Positions 44,992 through 53,978 of a stretch of 64,000 nt of DNA are shown here, one piece after another (position 1 is the stretch's first letter; each line of letters starts with the position of its first letter). The stretch comes from JBOEGW01 sp050633625 (GTDB lineage: Bacteria > Pseudomonadota > Alphaproteobacteria > Rhodobacterales > Rhodobacteraceae): assembly GCA_050633625.1 (NCBI GenBank), contig JBOEGW010000003.1, positions 186,001-250,000 of the forward strand, in the 5' to 3' direction. The notes beneath the pieces are model-generated. The model saw only the letters and a program-made list of their open reading frames with translations. It did no database searches and had not been told where the DNA came from. The position numbers and the translations under genes are program-made.

Positions 44992-45885
44992 TTATGACTT
45001 GTTGTTTTCGATTGCCTTAACAACAGCTTCACCGAGCGTTGCTGGGCTATCTGCCACAACGATCCCCGCCGCATTCATGGCCTCGATCTTGTCCTCAGCG
45101 CCGCCTTTACCGCCCGCGACAATCGCGCCAGCGTGGCCCATACGACGACCAGGAGGGGCCGTGCGACCCGCGATAAAGCCAGCAGTCGGCTTCCAGCGGC
45201 CTTTTTTGCGCTGCTCTGCGAGGAACTCAGCGGCTTCTTCTTCTGCGGAGCCACCGATTTCCCCGATCATGATGATCGACTGTGTTTCGTCGTCATCCAA
45301 GAACATGTCGAGCACATAAATATGCTCAGTGCCTTTGATCGGGTCGCCCCCGATGCCCACAGCGGTGGACTGGCCAAGGCCGATGTCGGAGGTTTGCTTC
45401 ACAGCTTCGTAGGTGAGCGTGCCAGAACGCGACACAACACCAACCGACCCACGTTTGTGGATGTGGCCCGGCATGATGCCGATTTTGCAGGCGTCAGGGG
45501 TGATCACACCCGGGCAGTTTGGCCCGATGAGGCGCGAGGCGGACCCTTCGAGAGCGCGCTTGACCCGCATCATGTCGAGCACTGGAATGCCTTCGGTGAT
45601 ACATACGATAAGCTCCATCTCCGCGTCGATTGCTTCGAGGATCGAGTCAGCCGCGAAGGGGGGCGGCACGTAGATCACAGAGGCGTTTGCCTCGGTTTTC
45701 GCTTTGGCTTCGTGCACGCTGTCAAACACAGGCAAACCAAGGTGGTCGACCCCGCCTTTGCCCGGCGTCACACCGCCAACCATTTTCGTGCCATAAGCAA
45801 TCGCTTGCTCGGAGTGGAAGGTGCCCTGAGAACCTGTGAAGCCCTGGCAGATAACCTTGGTGTTTTCGTCAATTAGAATAGCCAT
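44992..45885 (-). CDS. sucD: Succinyl-CoA synthetase alpha subunit
   Basis: A 297-residue CoA-binding subunit. The N-terminal CQGFTGSQGTFHSEQAI is the CoA-binding loop region, GPNCPGVITPD the central signature, and the active-site histidine that is phosphorylated lies in MGHAGAIVAGGKGGAEDK. The alpha-beta heterodimer makes ATP or GTP from succinyl-CoA. It starts 4 bases after sucC. Confidence 0.98.
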   Translation of the reverse strand: MAILIDENTKVICQGFTGSQGTFHSEQAIAYGTKMVGGVTPGKGGVDHLGLPVFDSVHEAKAKTEANASVIYVPPPFAADSILEAIDAEMELIVCITEGIPVLDMMRVKRALEGSASRLIGPNCPGVITPDACKIGIMPGHIHKRGSVGVVSRSGTLTYEAVKQTSDIGLGQSTAVGIGGDPIKGTEHIYVLDMFLDDDETQSIIMIGEIGGSAEEEAAEFLAEQRKKGRWKPTAGFIAGRTAPPGRRMGHAGAIVAGGKGGAEDKIEAMNAAGIVVADSPATLGEAVVKAIENNKS

Positions 45886-45889
45886 CGGT

Positions 45890-47083
45890 TTATCCTTTCA
45901 CCGCTTTCACGATTTTTTCTGCACCGTCCGACAGGTCATCAGCGGCGATCACATCAACGTCGGAATTGTTGATGATCTCTTTGCCTTTTTCCACGTTCGT
46001 CCCTTCGAGACGGACAACCAGAGGCACTTGCAGGCCGACTTCTTTCACAGCGGCGATCACGCCCTCAGCGATCACATCACAGCGCATGATACCGCCGAAG
46101 ATATTCACAAGGATGCCTTTGACATTCGGATCAGAGGTGATGATTTTGAACGCTTCTGTGACCTTTTCTTTGGTCGCGCCGCCACCAACATCCAAGAAGT
46201 TCGCAGGCTCAGCGCCGTACAGCTTGATGATGTCCATGGTCGCCATCGCAAGACCCGCGCCATTGACCATACAGCCAATTTCACCATCCAAGGTGATGTA
46301 GTTGAGGTCGTATTTGGACGCCTCAAGCTCTTTCGCGTCTTCCTCGGTGACATCGCGCAATTCAGCAATATCCGCGTGGCGGTAAATCGCGTTGCCGTCA
46401 AAGCTGACTTTGGCGTCCAGCACTTTGAGGTCGCCGTTGTCTGTGACGATCAGAGGGTTGATTTCGAGCATCTCCATGTCCTTCTCCATGAAGGCTTGGT
46501 AGAGCTGACCCATCAGTTTCACACATTGTTTGACCTGCGCGCCTTTGAGGCCGAGCGTAAAGGCAATCCGGCGGCCATGAAACGCTTGGTATCCGGTGGC
46601 CGGATCGACCGAGAAGGACAGGATTTTCTCAGGTGTGCTTGCCGCGACTTCCTCAATGTCCATGCCGCCCTCAGTGGAGCACACAAACGACACTTGCGAT
46701 GTTTGGCGGTCAACCAACAAGGCGAGGTACAATTCGGTTTCGATCCCGGAGCCATCTTCGATGTAGATGCGGTTGACTTGTTTGCCGACCGGGCCAGTTT
46801 GGTGGGTCACAAGGGTGCGCCCCAGCATCTTTTTGGCTTCTTCGGCGGCTTCTTCCACCGATTTCGCGAGGCGCACACCGCCAGCTTCGCCGGCTTCAGC
46901 TTCCTTGAAGGAGCCTTTGCCGCGTCCGCCTGCGTGGATTTGCGCTTTCACAACCCAGAGCGGGCCATCAAGCTCGCCTGCTTTTGATTTAGCTTCCTCA
47001 GCCTTCATTACGACGCGGCCGTCAGAGACCGGGGCGCCGTATTCGCGAAGCAATGCTTTCGCTTGGTATTCATGGATGTTCAT
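45890..47083 (-). CDS. sucC: Succinyl-CoA synthetase beta subunit
   Basis: A 397-residue ATP-grasp protein. MNIHEYQAKALLREYGAPV at the N terminus, the nucleotide-binding QIHAGGRGKG, and the GGATKEKVTEAFKII and NIFGGIMRCDVIAEG motifs are the family's standard features. It is the first gene of the minus-strand block sucC-sucD-odhA-odhB. Two TGTGATCACA palindromes lie 109-139 bases upstream, the likely control region. Confidence 0.98.
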   Translation of the reverse strand: MNIHEYQAKALLREYGAPVSDGRVVMKAEEAKSKAGELDGPLWVVKAQIHAGGRGKGSFKEAEAGEAGGVRLAKSVEEAAEEAKKMLGRTLVTHQTGPVGKQVNRIYIEDGSGIETELYLALLVDRQTSQVSFVCSTEGGMDIEEVAASTPEKILSFSVDPATGYQAFHGRRIAFTLGLKGAQVKQCVKLMGQLYQAFMEKDMEMLEINPLIVTDNGDLKVLDAKVSFDGNAIYRHADIAELRDVTEEDAKELEASKYDLNYITLDGEIGCMVNGAGLAMATMDIIKLYGAEPANFLDVGGGATKEKVTEAFKIITSDPNVKGILVNIFGGIMRCDVIAEGVIAAVKEVGLQVPLVVRLEGTNVEKGKEIINNSDVDVIAADDLSDGAEKIVKAVKG

Positions 47084-47191
47084 GAACTTGTCCCATCTGG
47101 TTATCGTTCAGTGAAATCCATGCATGGAGAAGACGTGTAAATAAATGGTTTTCTTGTGCAAAAGTCGTTTTTCGCGTGATTTCGCCACTTT

Positions 47192-47222
47192 TGTGATCAC
47201 ACCCTCAAAACTTGTGATCACA
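47192..47222. promoter_or_regulatory. Tandem TGTGATCACA palindromes upstream of sucC
   Basis: Exact copies at 47192-47201 and 47213-47222, repeated at 21 bp, two helical turns. They lie in the 183-bp gap between the TetR stop and the sucC start, so only sucC can be their target. The same arrangement with the same spacing precedes sdhC. Confidence 0.8.
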
Positions 47223-47266
47223 AAATGAATTTCGTACGTTTTTCAACGACTCATCTGTTTGCGCAA

Positions 47267-47821
47267 TCACGTTCCCGCTTGCGGTCGAATGCCTTCAAAC
47301 ACGATGCTATACGCCCGTTTCATGCCTTCCGGGCCGATATGTGGCGTGGTGGCCGCGGCAGAGAGCATCACAGCAAAAATGACAATGTCGCCCACCCGCA
47401 AATCTTCGCGAACAAGCCCGGCTTTCAACGCCAGATCAAACGAGGGGCGGAAAATCGCATGTAAGCGATCAATCCCAAGCGCCAGTTTTTCATCGTCTGA
47501 ATCCTGAGCGCGCAGATAGTCCGCAATCACGGCGTAGCGGATCATATCGGCAAAGAAGATCTCCGTCAGAACGAACAACGACTCATCGGTGAGCGGCGTT
47601 TCACGCGCGATCCCTTCAAGGCGCGTGATCTCTCGGTCCAGCAATGCGTCAATCAATTCGCGGCGATCCGAGAAATGCCGGAAAAACGTGGCCCGCCCCA
47701 CGCCCGCTTTTTGCGCAATCGCATCAAGGGGCGCATTCACGCCTTTTTCCGCAAAGACCTCATGAGCGGCTTCCATAATGGCTTCGCGATTGTGGGCAAA
47801 ATCTGCGCGTCGTTTGGTCAT
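47267..47821 (-). CDS. TetR-family transcriptional regulator
   Basis: A 184-residue regulator. The HTH is at about residues 28-50 (APLDAIAQKAGVGRATFFRHF) in the N-terminal domain, with a helical ligand domain after it. ATG 47821 follows AGGAG and gives MTKRRADF. It is divergent from the four-gene glycosyltransferase array, with a GGTAAC/GTTACC palindrome 13 bases upstream of its start, suggesting it represses itself and perhaps the array. Confidence 0.9.
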   Translation of the reverse strand: MTKRRADFAHNREAIMEAAHEVFAEKGVNAPLDAIAQKAGVGRATFFRHFSDRRELIDALLDREITRLEGIARETPLTDESLFVLTEIFFADMIRYAVIADYLRAQDSDDEKLALGIDRLHAIFRPSFDLALKAGLVREDLRVGDIVIFAVMLSAAATTPHIGPEGMKRAYSIVFEGIRPQAGT

Positions 47822-47833
47822 CAAGGCTCCTAC

Positions 47834-47855
47834 GGTAACTGCCACTAGTGTTACC
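47834..47855. promoter_or_regulatory. Candidate TetR operator
   Basis: GGTAAC (47834-47839) and GTTACC (47850-47855) form an inverted repeat in the intergenic region between the TetR gene and the glycosyltransferase array. A second palindrome, AACTATAGTT, is at 47908-47917 and may overlap a -10 element of the array promoter. Confidence 0.55.
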
Positions 47856-47974
47856 TCACTCGCCAGCGGAGAAAAGGCAAAACTGGACAAGCGGGTGTAC
47901 TTATTCCAACTATAGTTTCGAATAGGGTGAGTAAGGTATACAAAGGTATGAAAAACGGGGAAAAATCAGACCCG

Positions 47975-48991
47975 ATGCCCCGTTTACCCAAATGGGGGAT
48001 TGTCGCCACCGTAGACGAGCCTGCCCCGTTGATCATCGCTTTCGCCGCGTATCATTTAGGGATAGGGGCGGGCGAGGTTCATCTTTATTTTGATCGGCCA
48101 AACCCGGAAGCCGAGGCGGCCCTCGCCGGGCTTGACGCTGTGTTCATCACGAATTGCACCGCCGCATATTGGGCGCAAAGCGCACAGCACACCCGCCCGG
48201 ATCACGTCAATATGCGCCAGCGCGTTAATGCGAATGAGGCTTTCGCCAAAAGCCAGATGGACTGGATCATTCACGCTGATGCTGATGAGTATCTGCGCCC
48301 GGACGGCGCGGTCGAGACCATGTTAAGCGACATTCCCGCGCATATCATCGCGGTGCGCCAAATGGTGATTGAGCGCTTCTTTGTGGCCGAAGGAACGCAT
48401 GACCATATTTATGAGGGGCAATTTCGCGCCAAAGCCCATGAGTTTTATAAGTGGCGCGAGGAGGTCTATGGGCGGTTTGGCAAGTTCATGAAAAAGGGCC
48501 TGTCGGGACATGATGCGGGCAAGACCTTCTTGCGCGTTGGGACGCCAAACGTGCGGTTTGGCATTCATTTCGCCTTTGACGAACATGATGAAATCGTCAC
48601 GCACATGCTGCGCGAACCGGACGCGCTTTTGCATTTCGACGGCATGACGGCGTTGCATTACAAGTTCAAAATGATGCGCCGTTTGGGCCTTCCCTATTAT
48701 TTCTCAAACCAAAACCCCGATGGCCCAGCGCGCGATAGTCAAGCGCGGTTCATGCGCAACAACGCCGCGCGTCCGCGCGAAATTGAGCGGCTGTTTGAGG
48801 GCATGATGGTGTTGGACGCCACGCAAATCGGCGCGCTCAAAGCCCATGATTGCCTTGTCCCAGTCCCTTTCGACCCGCGACCTTACATTGTCAAATCCGG
48901 CATCCAGCTTGACCTCTCTCCCGCCGCCTTTGACGCGGCGTTGTTGGGGTGGGCGGCGCAAGTCAGTGAGCTTTCAGAGGCCGCGCCATGA
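47975..48991 (+). CDS. Glycosyltransferase family 2-like protein, array copy 1
   Basis: About 338 residues, first of four tandem paralogues. Shared motifs: WGIVATVDEPAPL at the N terminus, AYHLGIGAGEVHLYFDRPNPEA, the DxD-type metal site HADADEYL, HFDGMTALHYKFKMM and NQNPDG. These match the Glyco_tranf_2_4 group (GT-A fold), whose members are cytoplasmic or membrane-associated transferases of largely unknown acceptor. The start is uncertain: ATG 47975 aligns with the paralogues' starts; ATG 47948 would add nine residues. Confidence 0.82.
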   Translation: MPRLPKWGIVATVDEPAPLIIAFAAYHLGIGAGEVHLYFDRPNPEAEAALAGLDAVFITNCTAAYWAQSAQHTRPDHVNMRQRVNANEAFAKSQMDWIIHADADEYLRPDGAVETMLSDIPAHIIAVRQMVIERFFVAEGTHDHIYEGQFRAKAHEFYKWREEVYGRFGKFMKKGLSGHDAGKTFLRVGTPNVRFGIHFAFDEHDEIVTHMLREPDALLHFDGMTALHYKFKMMRRLGLPYYFSNQNPDGPARDSQARFMRNNAARPREIERLFEGMMVLDATQIGALKAHDCLVPVPFDPRPYIVKSGIQLDLSPAAFDAALLGWAAQVSELSEAAP

Positions 48992-50001
48992 GCGATATGC
49001 GCTGGGGAATCGTGGCCACTGTGGACGAACCAACGCCGCTGGTTTTGGCCTTCACCGCCTATCACCTCGGCCTTGGTGCGTCTGAGGTTCACTTGTATTT
49101 TGATCGCCCCAATCCAGAAGCACGTGCGATCTTGGAGGGGCTTGAGGGTGTCCTCATAACAGAGTGTGATCACGCCTATTGGGCGCGCGAGAACGGTGGT
49201 GTGCGCGCCCATCGCACCACGTTGCGCCAATGTGTGAACGCCAATCACGCCTATGAGCGCGCAGAGGTCGATTGGCTTATGCATTGCGATGCTGATGAGT
49301 TTTTGCATGACATTGAAGGGGGGATTGCTGACCGTTTGGCGCGCGTCGCGCAGGGGTGCCGGGTGGTGCGGGTTTTGCCCCGTGAACGCGTTTATCTTGG
49401 CGCGCCCGATGATGCGCTGTTTGGCGGTGCCTTTCGCGGCTGGGCGCCTGGCTACGACAAGTGGAGCGACGATGTATATGGGCGCTTCGCCAAGTTCCTG
49501 TACCAAGGTCTCAGTGGGCATTTCGTCGGCAAAAGCTTTGTGCGTACGGGCCAAGATGACCTTGTGATGAACATTCACTTCGGCTTTTTGCGTGGCACGC
49601 AGGATGTCCCAACCCCTGAAGTCCTTGACCACGGGCTGCTGCATTTCGACGGCATGACACCGCTTCATTTCAAGCTCAAACTGCTTCGTCGCACCTTGCT
49701 GAGCTACTATTTCACTAAGGACAATCCAGATGGGCAGACTCGCGACAAACAGGTGCGATTTGCGAGGAACAATTTGCAAAATGCGGAGCGTCTTCAGGAG
49801 TTGGTAACCTCGATTATGGTATTGGACCCCAAGCAAGAAGCGTTCTTGGAGGGGCGCGGGCTGTTGCACCGCACATCTTTTGATCCCACGGTCATGATGG
49901 CCAAAGTCCCCATCCAGATCGACATGACCGCCAGTGGATTTGATGCGGCGACGCGTGTGTGGGCTAAGGATTTGATGGATGAGTTGGAGGTGAGTTTGTG
50001 A
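48988..50001 (+). CDS. Glycosyltransferase family 2-like protein, array copy 2
   Basis: A 337-residue paralogue. WGIVATVDEPTPLVLAF, VHLYFDRPNPEARAI, HCDADEFLHD (DxD), HFDGMTPLHFKLKLL and DNPDGQTRD align with copies 1, 3 and 4. The start ATG 48988 overlaps the stop of copy 1 by 4 bases (ATGA). The middle section (residues ~115-200) is the most divergent between copies, as expected for an acceptor-determining region. Confidence 0.85.
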   Translation: MSDMRWGIVATVDEPTPLVLAFTAYHLGLGASEVHLYFDRPNPEARAILEGLEGVLITECDHAYWARENGGVRAHRTTLRQCVNANHAYERAEVDWLMHCDADEFLHDIEGGIADRLARVAQGCRVVRVLPRERVYLGAPDDALFGGAFRGWAPGYDKWSDDVYGRFAKFLYQGLSGHFVGKSFVRTGQDDLVMNIHFGFLRGTQDVPTPEVLDHGLLHFDGMTPLHFKLKLLRRTLLSYYFTKDNPDGQTRDKQVRFARNNLQNAERLQELVTSIMVLDPKQEAFLEGRGLLHRTSFDPTVMMAKVPIQIDMTASGFDAATRVWAKDLMDELEVSL

Positions 50002-51017
50002 CGAGTTGGGGCGTAGTTGCCACGGTGGATGAGCCGCCTGAACTCATCGCCGCTTTTGCCGCCTATCATGTTGCGATTGGCGCGCGCGAGGTGCGGCTTT
50101 ATTTTGACACGCCCAATCCAGAGGCCCGCGCCCTGCTGGCGCATATTCCCGAAGTGATCATTACCGAATGCGACGATGCCTATTGGGCGGCTAGCCCAAA
50201 GGGGCAACGGTTTCCACGGCAAACAAATCGTCAAATGGTCAATGCAAACCACGCCTATGAGCGCGCGAATGTGACCTGGCTCTTGCACAGTGACGCGGAT
50301 GAATATGTGCGCGATGGCGCTGCCCTCACCCAAGCTCTTGGCGAGATTTCCCCAGAGGCGGATGTCGTGCGCCTTTTGGTGCTTGAGCGCCTGCGCCGCC
50401 CCCATGATCCCGGCGCCCATCTCTTTGAAGGTGTTTTTCGTCGGTGGGACCGCGAACACGGACAACGCAAAGACGAAATCTATGGCCGCTATACTAAATT
50501 CCTAAACCTTGGCATGGCCGGGCATCGCATAGGAAAAAGCTTGGCGCGCACCGGGCGCGGCCTCGATATGCAGGTCCATATTCATGCGCAAGAAAACGGT
50601 GAACGGGTGGTTCTGGCCCCGCGCATCCCCGGATTGCTTTTGCATTTTGATGGCATGACGCGGCTGCACTTCCTTCTCAAAATGCTCAAACGAAACGCCT
50701 ATAAACATTATTCCCAAGGTCAAAACCCAGACGGAAATGAGCGCGGTCATCAAGCGCGCTTCGTCCTCAACAACGCAACAAAACCAAAGCCGCTCGAACG
50801 ATTCGCGGATGGGCTTCAAGGGGCAACAAACGCGCAGCTCGCACAGCTCAAGGCGCTTGATTTGGTGATTGATGCGCCCTTTGATCCACGCCCGGACATC
50901 GCGAAAATGGGCGTCGAGATCGACCTCACTCCAGCCAGATTTGACGCTCGCCTGCTGGAAAAAGACGCAAAGGTTATATCGGATTATGGCTTTTCATACA
51001 GAGGCTTAGCGCCATGA
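49998..51017 (+). CDS. Glycosyltransferase family 2-like protein, array copy 3
   Basis: A 339-residue paralogue with GTG start 49998 overlapping the stop of copy 2 (GTGA). WGVVATVDEPPELIAAF, VRLYFDTPNPEARAL, HSDADEYVRD, HFDGMTRLHFLLKML and GQNPDGNER correspond to the shared blocks. C-terminal residues DLTPARFDARLL align with similar DLT/DLS...FDA ends in all copies. Divergence from its neighbours is large, so this is an old duplication. Confidence 0.85.
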   Translation: MTSWGVVATVDEPPELIAAFAAYHVAIGAREVRLYFDTPNPEARALLAHIPEVIITECDDAYWAASPKGQRFPRQTNRQMVNANHAYERANVTWLLHSDADEYVRDGAALTQALGEISPEADVVRLLVLERLRRPHDPGAHLFEGVFRRWDREHGQRKDEIYGRYTKFLNLGMAGHRIGKSLARTGRGLDMQVHIHAQENGERVVLAPRIPGLLLHFDGMTRLHFLLKMLKRNAYKHYSQGQNPDGNERGHQARFVLNNATKPKPLERFADGLQGATNAQLAQLKALDLVIDAPFDPRPDIAKMGVEIDLTPARFDARLLEKDAKVISDYGFSYRGLAP

Positions 51018-52024
51018 GCCTGCCAAGTTGGGGGATTGTCGCGACACTCGATGAACCCGCCACGCTGGTTGCGGCATTTGTGGGCTATCATCTTTCCATT
51101 GGTGCGCGCGAAATCCATGTGTTTTTTGATCGCCCCGCACCGGAGGCGATGGCGCTGATTGCGCCTTTGCCCGGCGTCAAAATCACGCTCGCGGATCAAG
51201 CGTTTTGGGATGAGGTCAATGCGGGGCACCGTCCCAAACACATCATGAAACGTCAAGCTATCATCACCCGCATCGCTTATAGACAAGCGCAGGTCGATTG
51301 GCTTTTGCACTGTGACGCTGATGAATTCATCGCGGACGGTGAGGCATTCACGGCTCTTTTGGAGGCGCAAGACAAGGATGTTTCAGCACTTCGCCTTGGC
51401 ATGTTGGAACGGGTTCATATCGCCGGCTCCCCTCGAAACACGATTTTTCAGGGGGCGTTTCGCCGCTCAAAACATCGGGTGAAAACCTGGGGCGAAGTGG
51501 TCTATGGCCAGCACCTCAAATTCCTGACAAACGGCATGACCGGGCATGATCTTGGCAAAGGGGTCGCGCGGACCGGGCGCGATTTGCGCCTTGGCATTCA
51601 TGGCGTGCATTGGCGCGAAGGCGGGCTTGTGGGGGCCGAAGTTGCGCCTGATATGCTGCTGCACTTTGACGGGCTCACCCAGTATCAATTCCTGATGAAA
51701 CTGATGTTGCGCGCCGGTGAGAAAGGCAATCTGGACAATTCAGCGCGCATCGGCACCCATCGCAGCCACCAAGTGCGCTTTGTTCACAAACACATGGATG
51801 ATCCGCAAGCCCTGCGCGATTTCGCGGATACGCTCCAGGTGGTCGGGCAAGCAGACTTGCGGCTAATGCGCCGTCATGGGGCGATTGATATGGTGCCTTT
51901 TGAGCCTTTTGATGCGCTCTCGGCGCTTGGGCTTGATCTGGACCTTTCGACCGATGCCTTTGACGCGTCCTTGAAGGAACGCGCGCCCAAACTCGCCGCA
52001 ATGATGCCAAAGGGCATTTGGTAA
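51014..52024 (+). CDS. Glycosyltransferase family 2-like protein, array copy 4
   Basis: A 336-residue paralogue, the most divergent: WGIVATLDEPATLVAAF, IHVFFDRPAPEAMAL, HCDADEFIAD and HFDGLTQYQFLMKLM are kept, but the NPDG block is replaced by NLDNSARIG. It overlaps copy 3 by 4 bases and is followed by a terminator. It ends the array. Confidence 0.84.
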   Translation: MSLPSWGIVATLDEPATLVAAFVGYHLSIGAREIHVFFDRPAPEAMALIAPLPGVKITLADQAFWDEVNAGHRPKHIMKRQAIITRIAYRQAQVDWLLHCDADEFIADGEAFTALLEAQDKDVSALRLGMLERVHIAGSPRNTIFQGAFRRSKHRVKTWGEVVYGQHLKFLTNGMTGHDLGKGVARTGRDLRLGIHGVHWREGGLVGAEVAPDMLLHFDGLTQYQFLMKLMLRAGEKGNLDNSARIGTHRSHQVRFVHKHMDDPQALRDFADTLQVVGQADLRLMRRHGAIDMVPFEPFDALSALGLDLDLSTDAFDASLKERAPKLAAMMPKGIW

Positions 52025-52032
52025 GGCATCAA

Positions 52033-52060
52033 AAAAGGCCGCCCCAATAGGACGGCCTTC
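52033..52060. terminator. Terminator between the array and mdh
   Basis: AAAAGGCCG... pairs with CGGCCTT around an AATA loop (stem 52035-52059, one mismatch), with A-tract on one side and TTCT on the other. It can act in both directions, for copy 4 on the plus strand and mdh on the minus strand. Confidence 0.78.
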
Positions 52061-52083
52061 TAAAATATTTCTGAACGCTGATG

Positions 52084-53049
52084 TTACGCGCCGAGGTTCT
52101 CGTCGATCGCTTTACAGGCCGACACAAGACCTTTTACTGCTTCCACCGAGTTGTCGAACATCGCTTGTTCGTCTTTGCTCATTTTGATGTCGACAACGCG
52201 CTCGATACCACCGGCACCGATCACGGTTGGCACCCCAACATACATGCCGTTGAGGCCCAGCGCGCCATCCACCCAAGCCGCGCAAGGCAAGAGGCGTTTT
52301 TGGTCTTTGAGGAAGGCTTCTGCCATTTCAACAGCAGAGGCGGCAGGCGCGTAAAACGCGGAGCCTGTCTTCAGAAGGCCAACGATTTCGGCACCGCCAT
52401 CACGGGTGCGCTGAACGATCGCGTCCAGTTTGTCTTGTGTTGTCCAGCCCATGTCCACCAGATCAGGCAGAGGGATACCGGCAACTGTCGAATAGCGTGT
52501 GAGCGGCACCATCGTGTCGCCGTGTCCGCCCAGAACAAAGGCTGTAACGTCCTTCATGGACACGTCAAATTCGACCGACAGGAAGTGGCGGAAACGAGCG
52601 GCGTCCAAGACGCCAGCCATGCCCACAACTTTTTCCGCAGGCAGGCCGGAATACTGTTGCAGCGCCCAAACCATCGCATCAAGCGGGTTGGTGATGCAGA
52701 TCACAAAGGCGTTTGGCGCGTGGTCGCGGATGCCTTCGCCAACGGATTTCATAACCTTGAGGTTGATGCCCAAGAGGTCGTCGCGCGACATGCCCGGCTT
52801 GCGCGGTACGCCCGCTGTCACGATGCACACATCAGCGCCCGCGATATCGGCGTAATCGGTGGTGCCTTTCAGGGCCGCGTCAAAGCCCTCAACCGGACCG
52901 CTTTCAGCGATATCCAGCGCTTTGCCTTGCGGCGTGCCGTCGGCAATGTCGAACAAGACAACGTCGCCGAGTTCTTTGAGCGCGATAAGGTGCGCAAGTG
53001 TGCCACCAATTTGGCCAGCGCCGATAAGGGCAATCTTGGGTCGAGCCAT
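52084..53049 (-). CDS. mdh: Malate dehydrogenase
   Basis: A 321-residue LDH-like type of MDH. N-terminal NAD motif ALIGAGQIGGTLAHL, substrate-binding Arg in GVPRKPGMSRDDLLGINLKV and the catalytic His in LGGHGDTMVPL are intact. In related genomes mdh lies directly next to sucCD-odhAB; here a 5-kb cassette separates it from sucC. Confidence 0.98.
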   Translation of the reverse strand: MARPKIALIGAGQIGGTLAHLIALKELGDVVLFDIADGTPQGKALDIAESGPVEGFDAALKGTTDYADIAGADVCIVTAGVPRKPGMSRDDLLGINLKVMKSVGEGIRDHAPNAFVICITNPLDAMVWALQQYSGLPAEKVVGMAGVLDAARFRHFLSVEFDVSMKDVTAFVLGGHGDTMVPLTRYSTVAGIPLPDLVDMGWTTQDKLDAIVQRTRDGGAEIVGLLKTGSAFYAPAASAVEMAEAFLKDQKRLLPCAAWVDGALGLNGMYVGVPTVIGAGGIERVVDIKMSKDEQAMFDNSVEAVKGLVSACKAIDENLGA

Positions 53050-53222
53050 AACTATGATCTCCGAAAAGGTTTAGGGTCGAGCAGATGCCTAGACCCGTTG
53101 GCGCAAGGGTGCAAGGGCACGGCGCAGGGCAGATAAGGCCGCGCGGGGCCTCAAATCAGCCTTGCTCCCAGCGCTGATACCGCTAAAGGTCAAGGAATTA
53201 CGCGGCTTTACGGACTATCAAC

Positions 53223-53978
53223 GTGATCGAAACCGACCTCACATTCTTCGCGCTGGCTATTCCTGCTGTCTTGTTTGCGGGCATCTCAAAGGGCGGTTTT
53301 GGCTCTGGCGCGGCCTTTGCGGCGACGCCAATCTTGGCGCTGATTCTTGAACCCGGCCAAGCGGTTGGGATGATGTTGCCGCTCTTGATGATGATGGATG
53401 TGACGGCGCTCAAACCCTACTGGCGTAAGTGGGATTGGCCTTCCGCGAAAATGATGATCATTGGATGCGTGCCGGGGATTGCGCTTGGGGGCGCGTTTTA
53501 TCAGCTTGCCAACCCGGATGTGTTTCGGGTGCTTATTGGCTTGGTCGCGCTTGGCTTTGTGGCGTGGCAGGTGGCGCGCGCGAAGGGCTGGGTGGCGCTT
53601 GGGAACGACACGATGCCAAATCGCGCAGGGATCATCGCGGGGATTGTTGGCGGGTTTACAAGCTTTGTGAGCCACGCGGGCGGGCCACCGGCGGCGGTGT
53701 TTTTGCTATCGCGCGGCTTGAGCAAAACCGAGTACCAAGCAACGAGCGTCATCGTATTCTGGGTCATGAACGGTTTGAAGTTCATCCCCTACTTTTTGCT
53801 GGGGATTTTCTCATGGCAAATCGCACGAATAGATCTGCTGTTGATGCCCTTTGCCGTCATCGGCGTATGGCTCGGGGTCAAAGCGCATGACCTCATCCCC
53901 GAACGGATTTACTTCGCAATCACCTATGTGCTGTTGATTGGGACAGGCACGAAGCTGATTTATGACGCGCTGACTTAG
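53223..53978 (+). CDS. TauE/SafE-family sulphite/sulphonate exporter-like permease
   Basis: A 251-residue integral membrane protein with about eight hydrophobic segments, arranged as two repeated halves with GISKGGFGSGAAFAATPIL near residue 20 and SFVSHAGGPPAAVFLLSRGL near 150, both hallmarks of TauE/SafE. The start is GTG 53223 with a weak ribosome site. The transported anion is unknown; there is no sulphonate gene nearby. Confidence 0.9.
   Translation: MIETDLTFFALAIPAVLFAGISKGGFGSGAAFAATPILALILEPGQAVGMMLPLLMMMDVTALKPYWRKWDWPSAKMMIIGCVPGIALGGAFYQLANPDVFRVLIGLVALGFVAWQVARAKGWVALGNDTMPNRAGIIAGIVGGFTSFVSHAGGPPAAVFLLSRGLSKTEYQATSVIVFWVMNGLKFIPYFLLGIFSWQIARIDLLLMPFAVIGVWLGVKAHDLIPERIYFAITYVLLIGTGTKLIYDALT

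Noticed and set aside
47192..47222. CRP/FNR-type site as explanation of TGTGATCACA
   Set aside because: CRP sites are TGTGA-N6-TCACA; here the two halves are contiguous with no spacer, so the site is half the required size.
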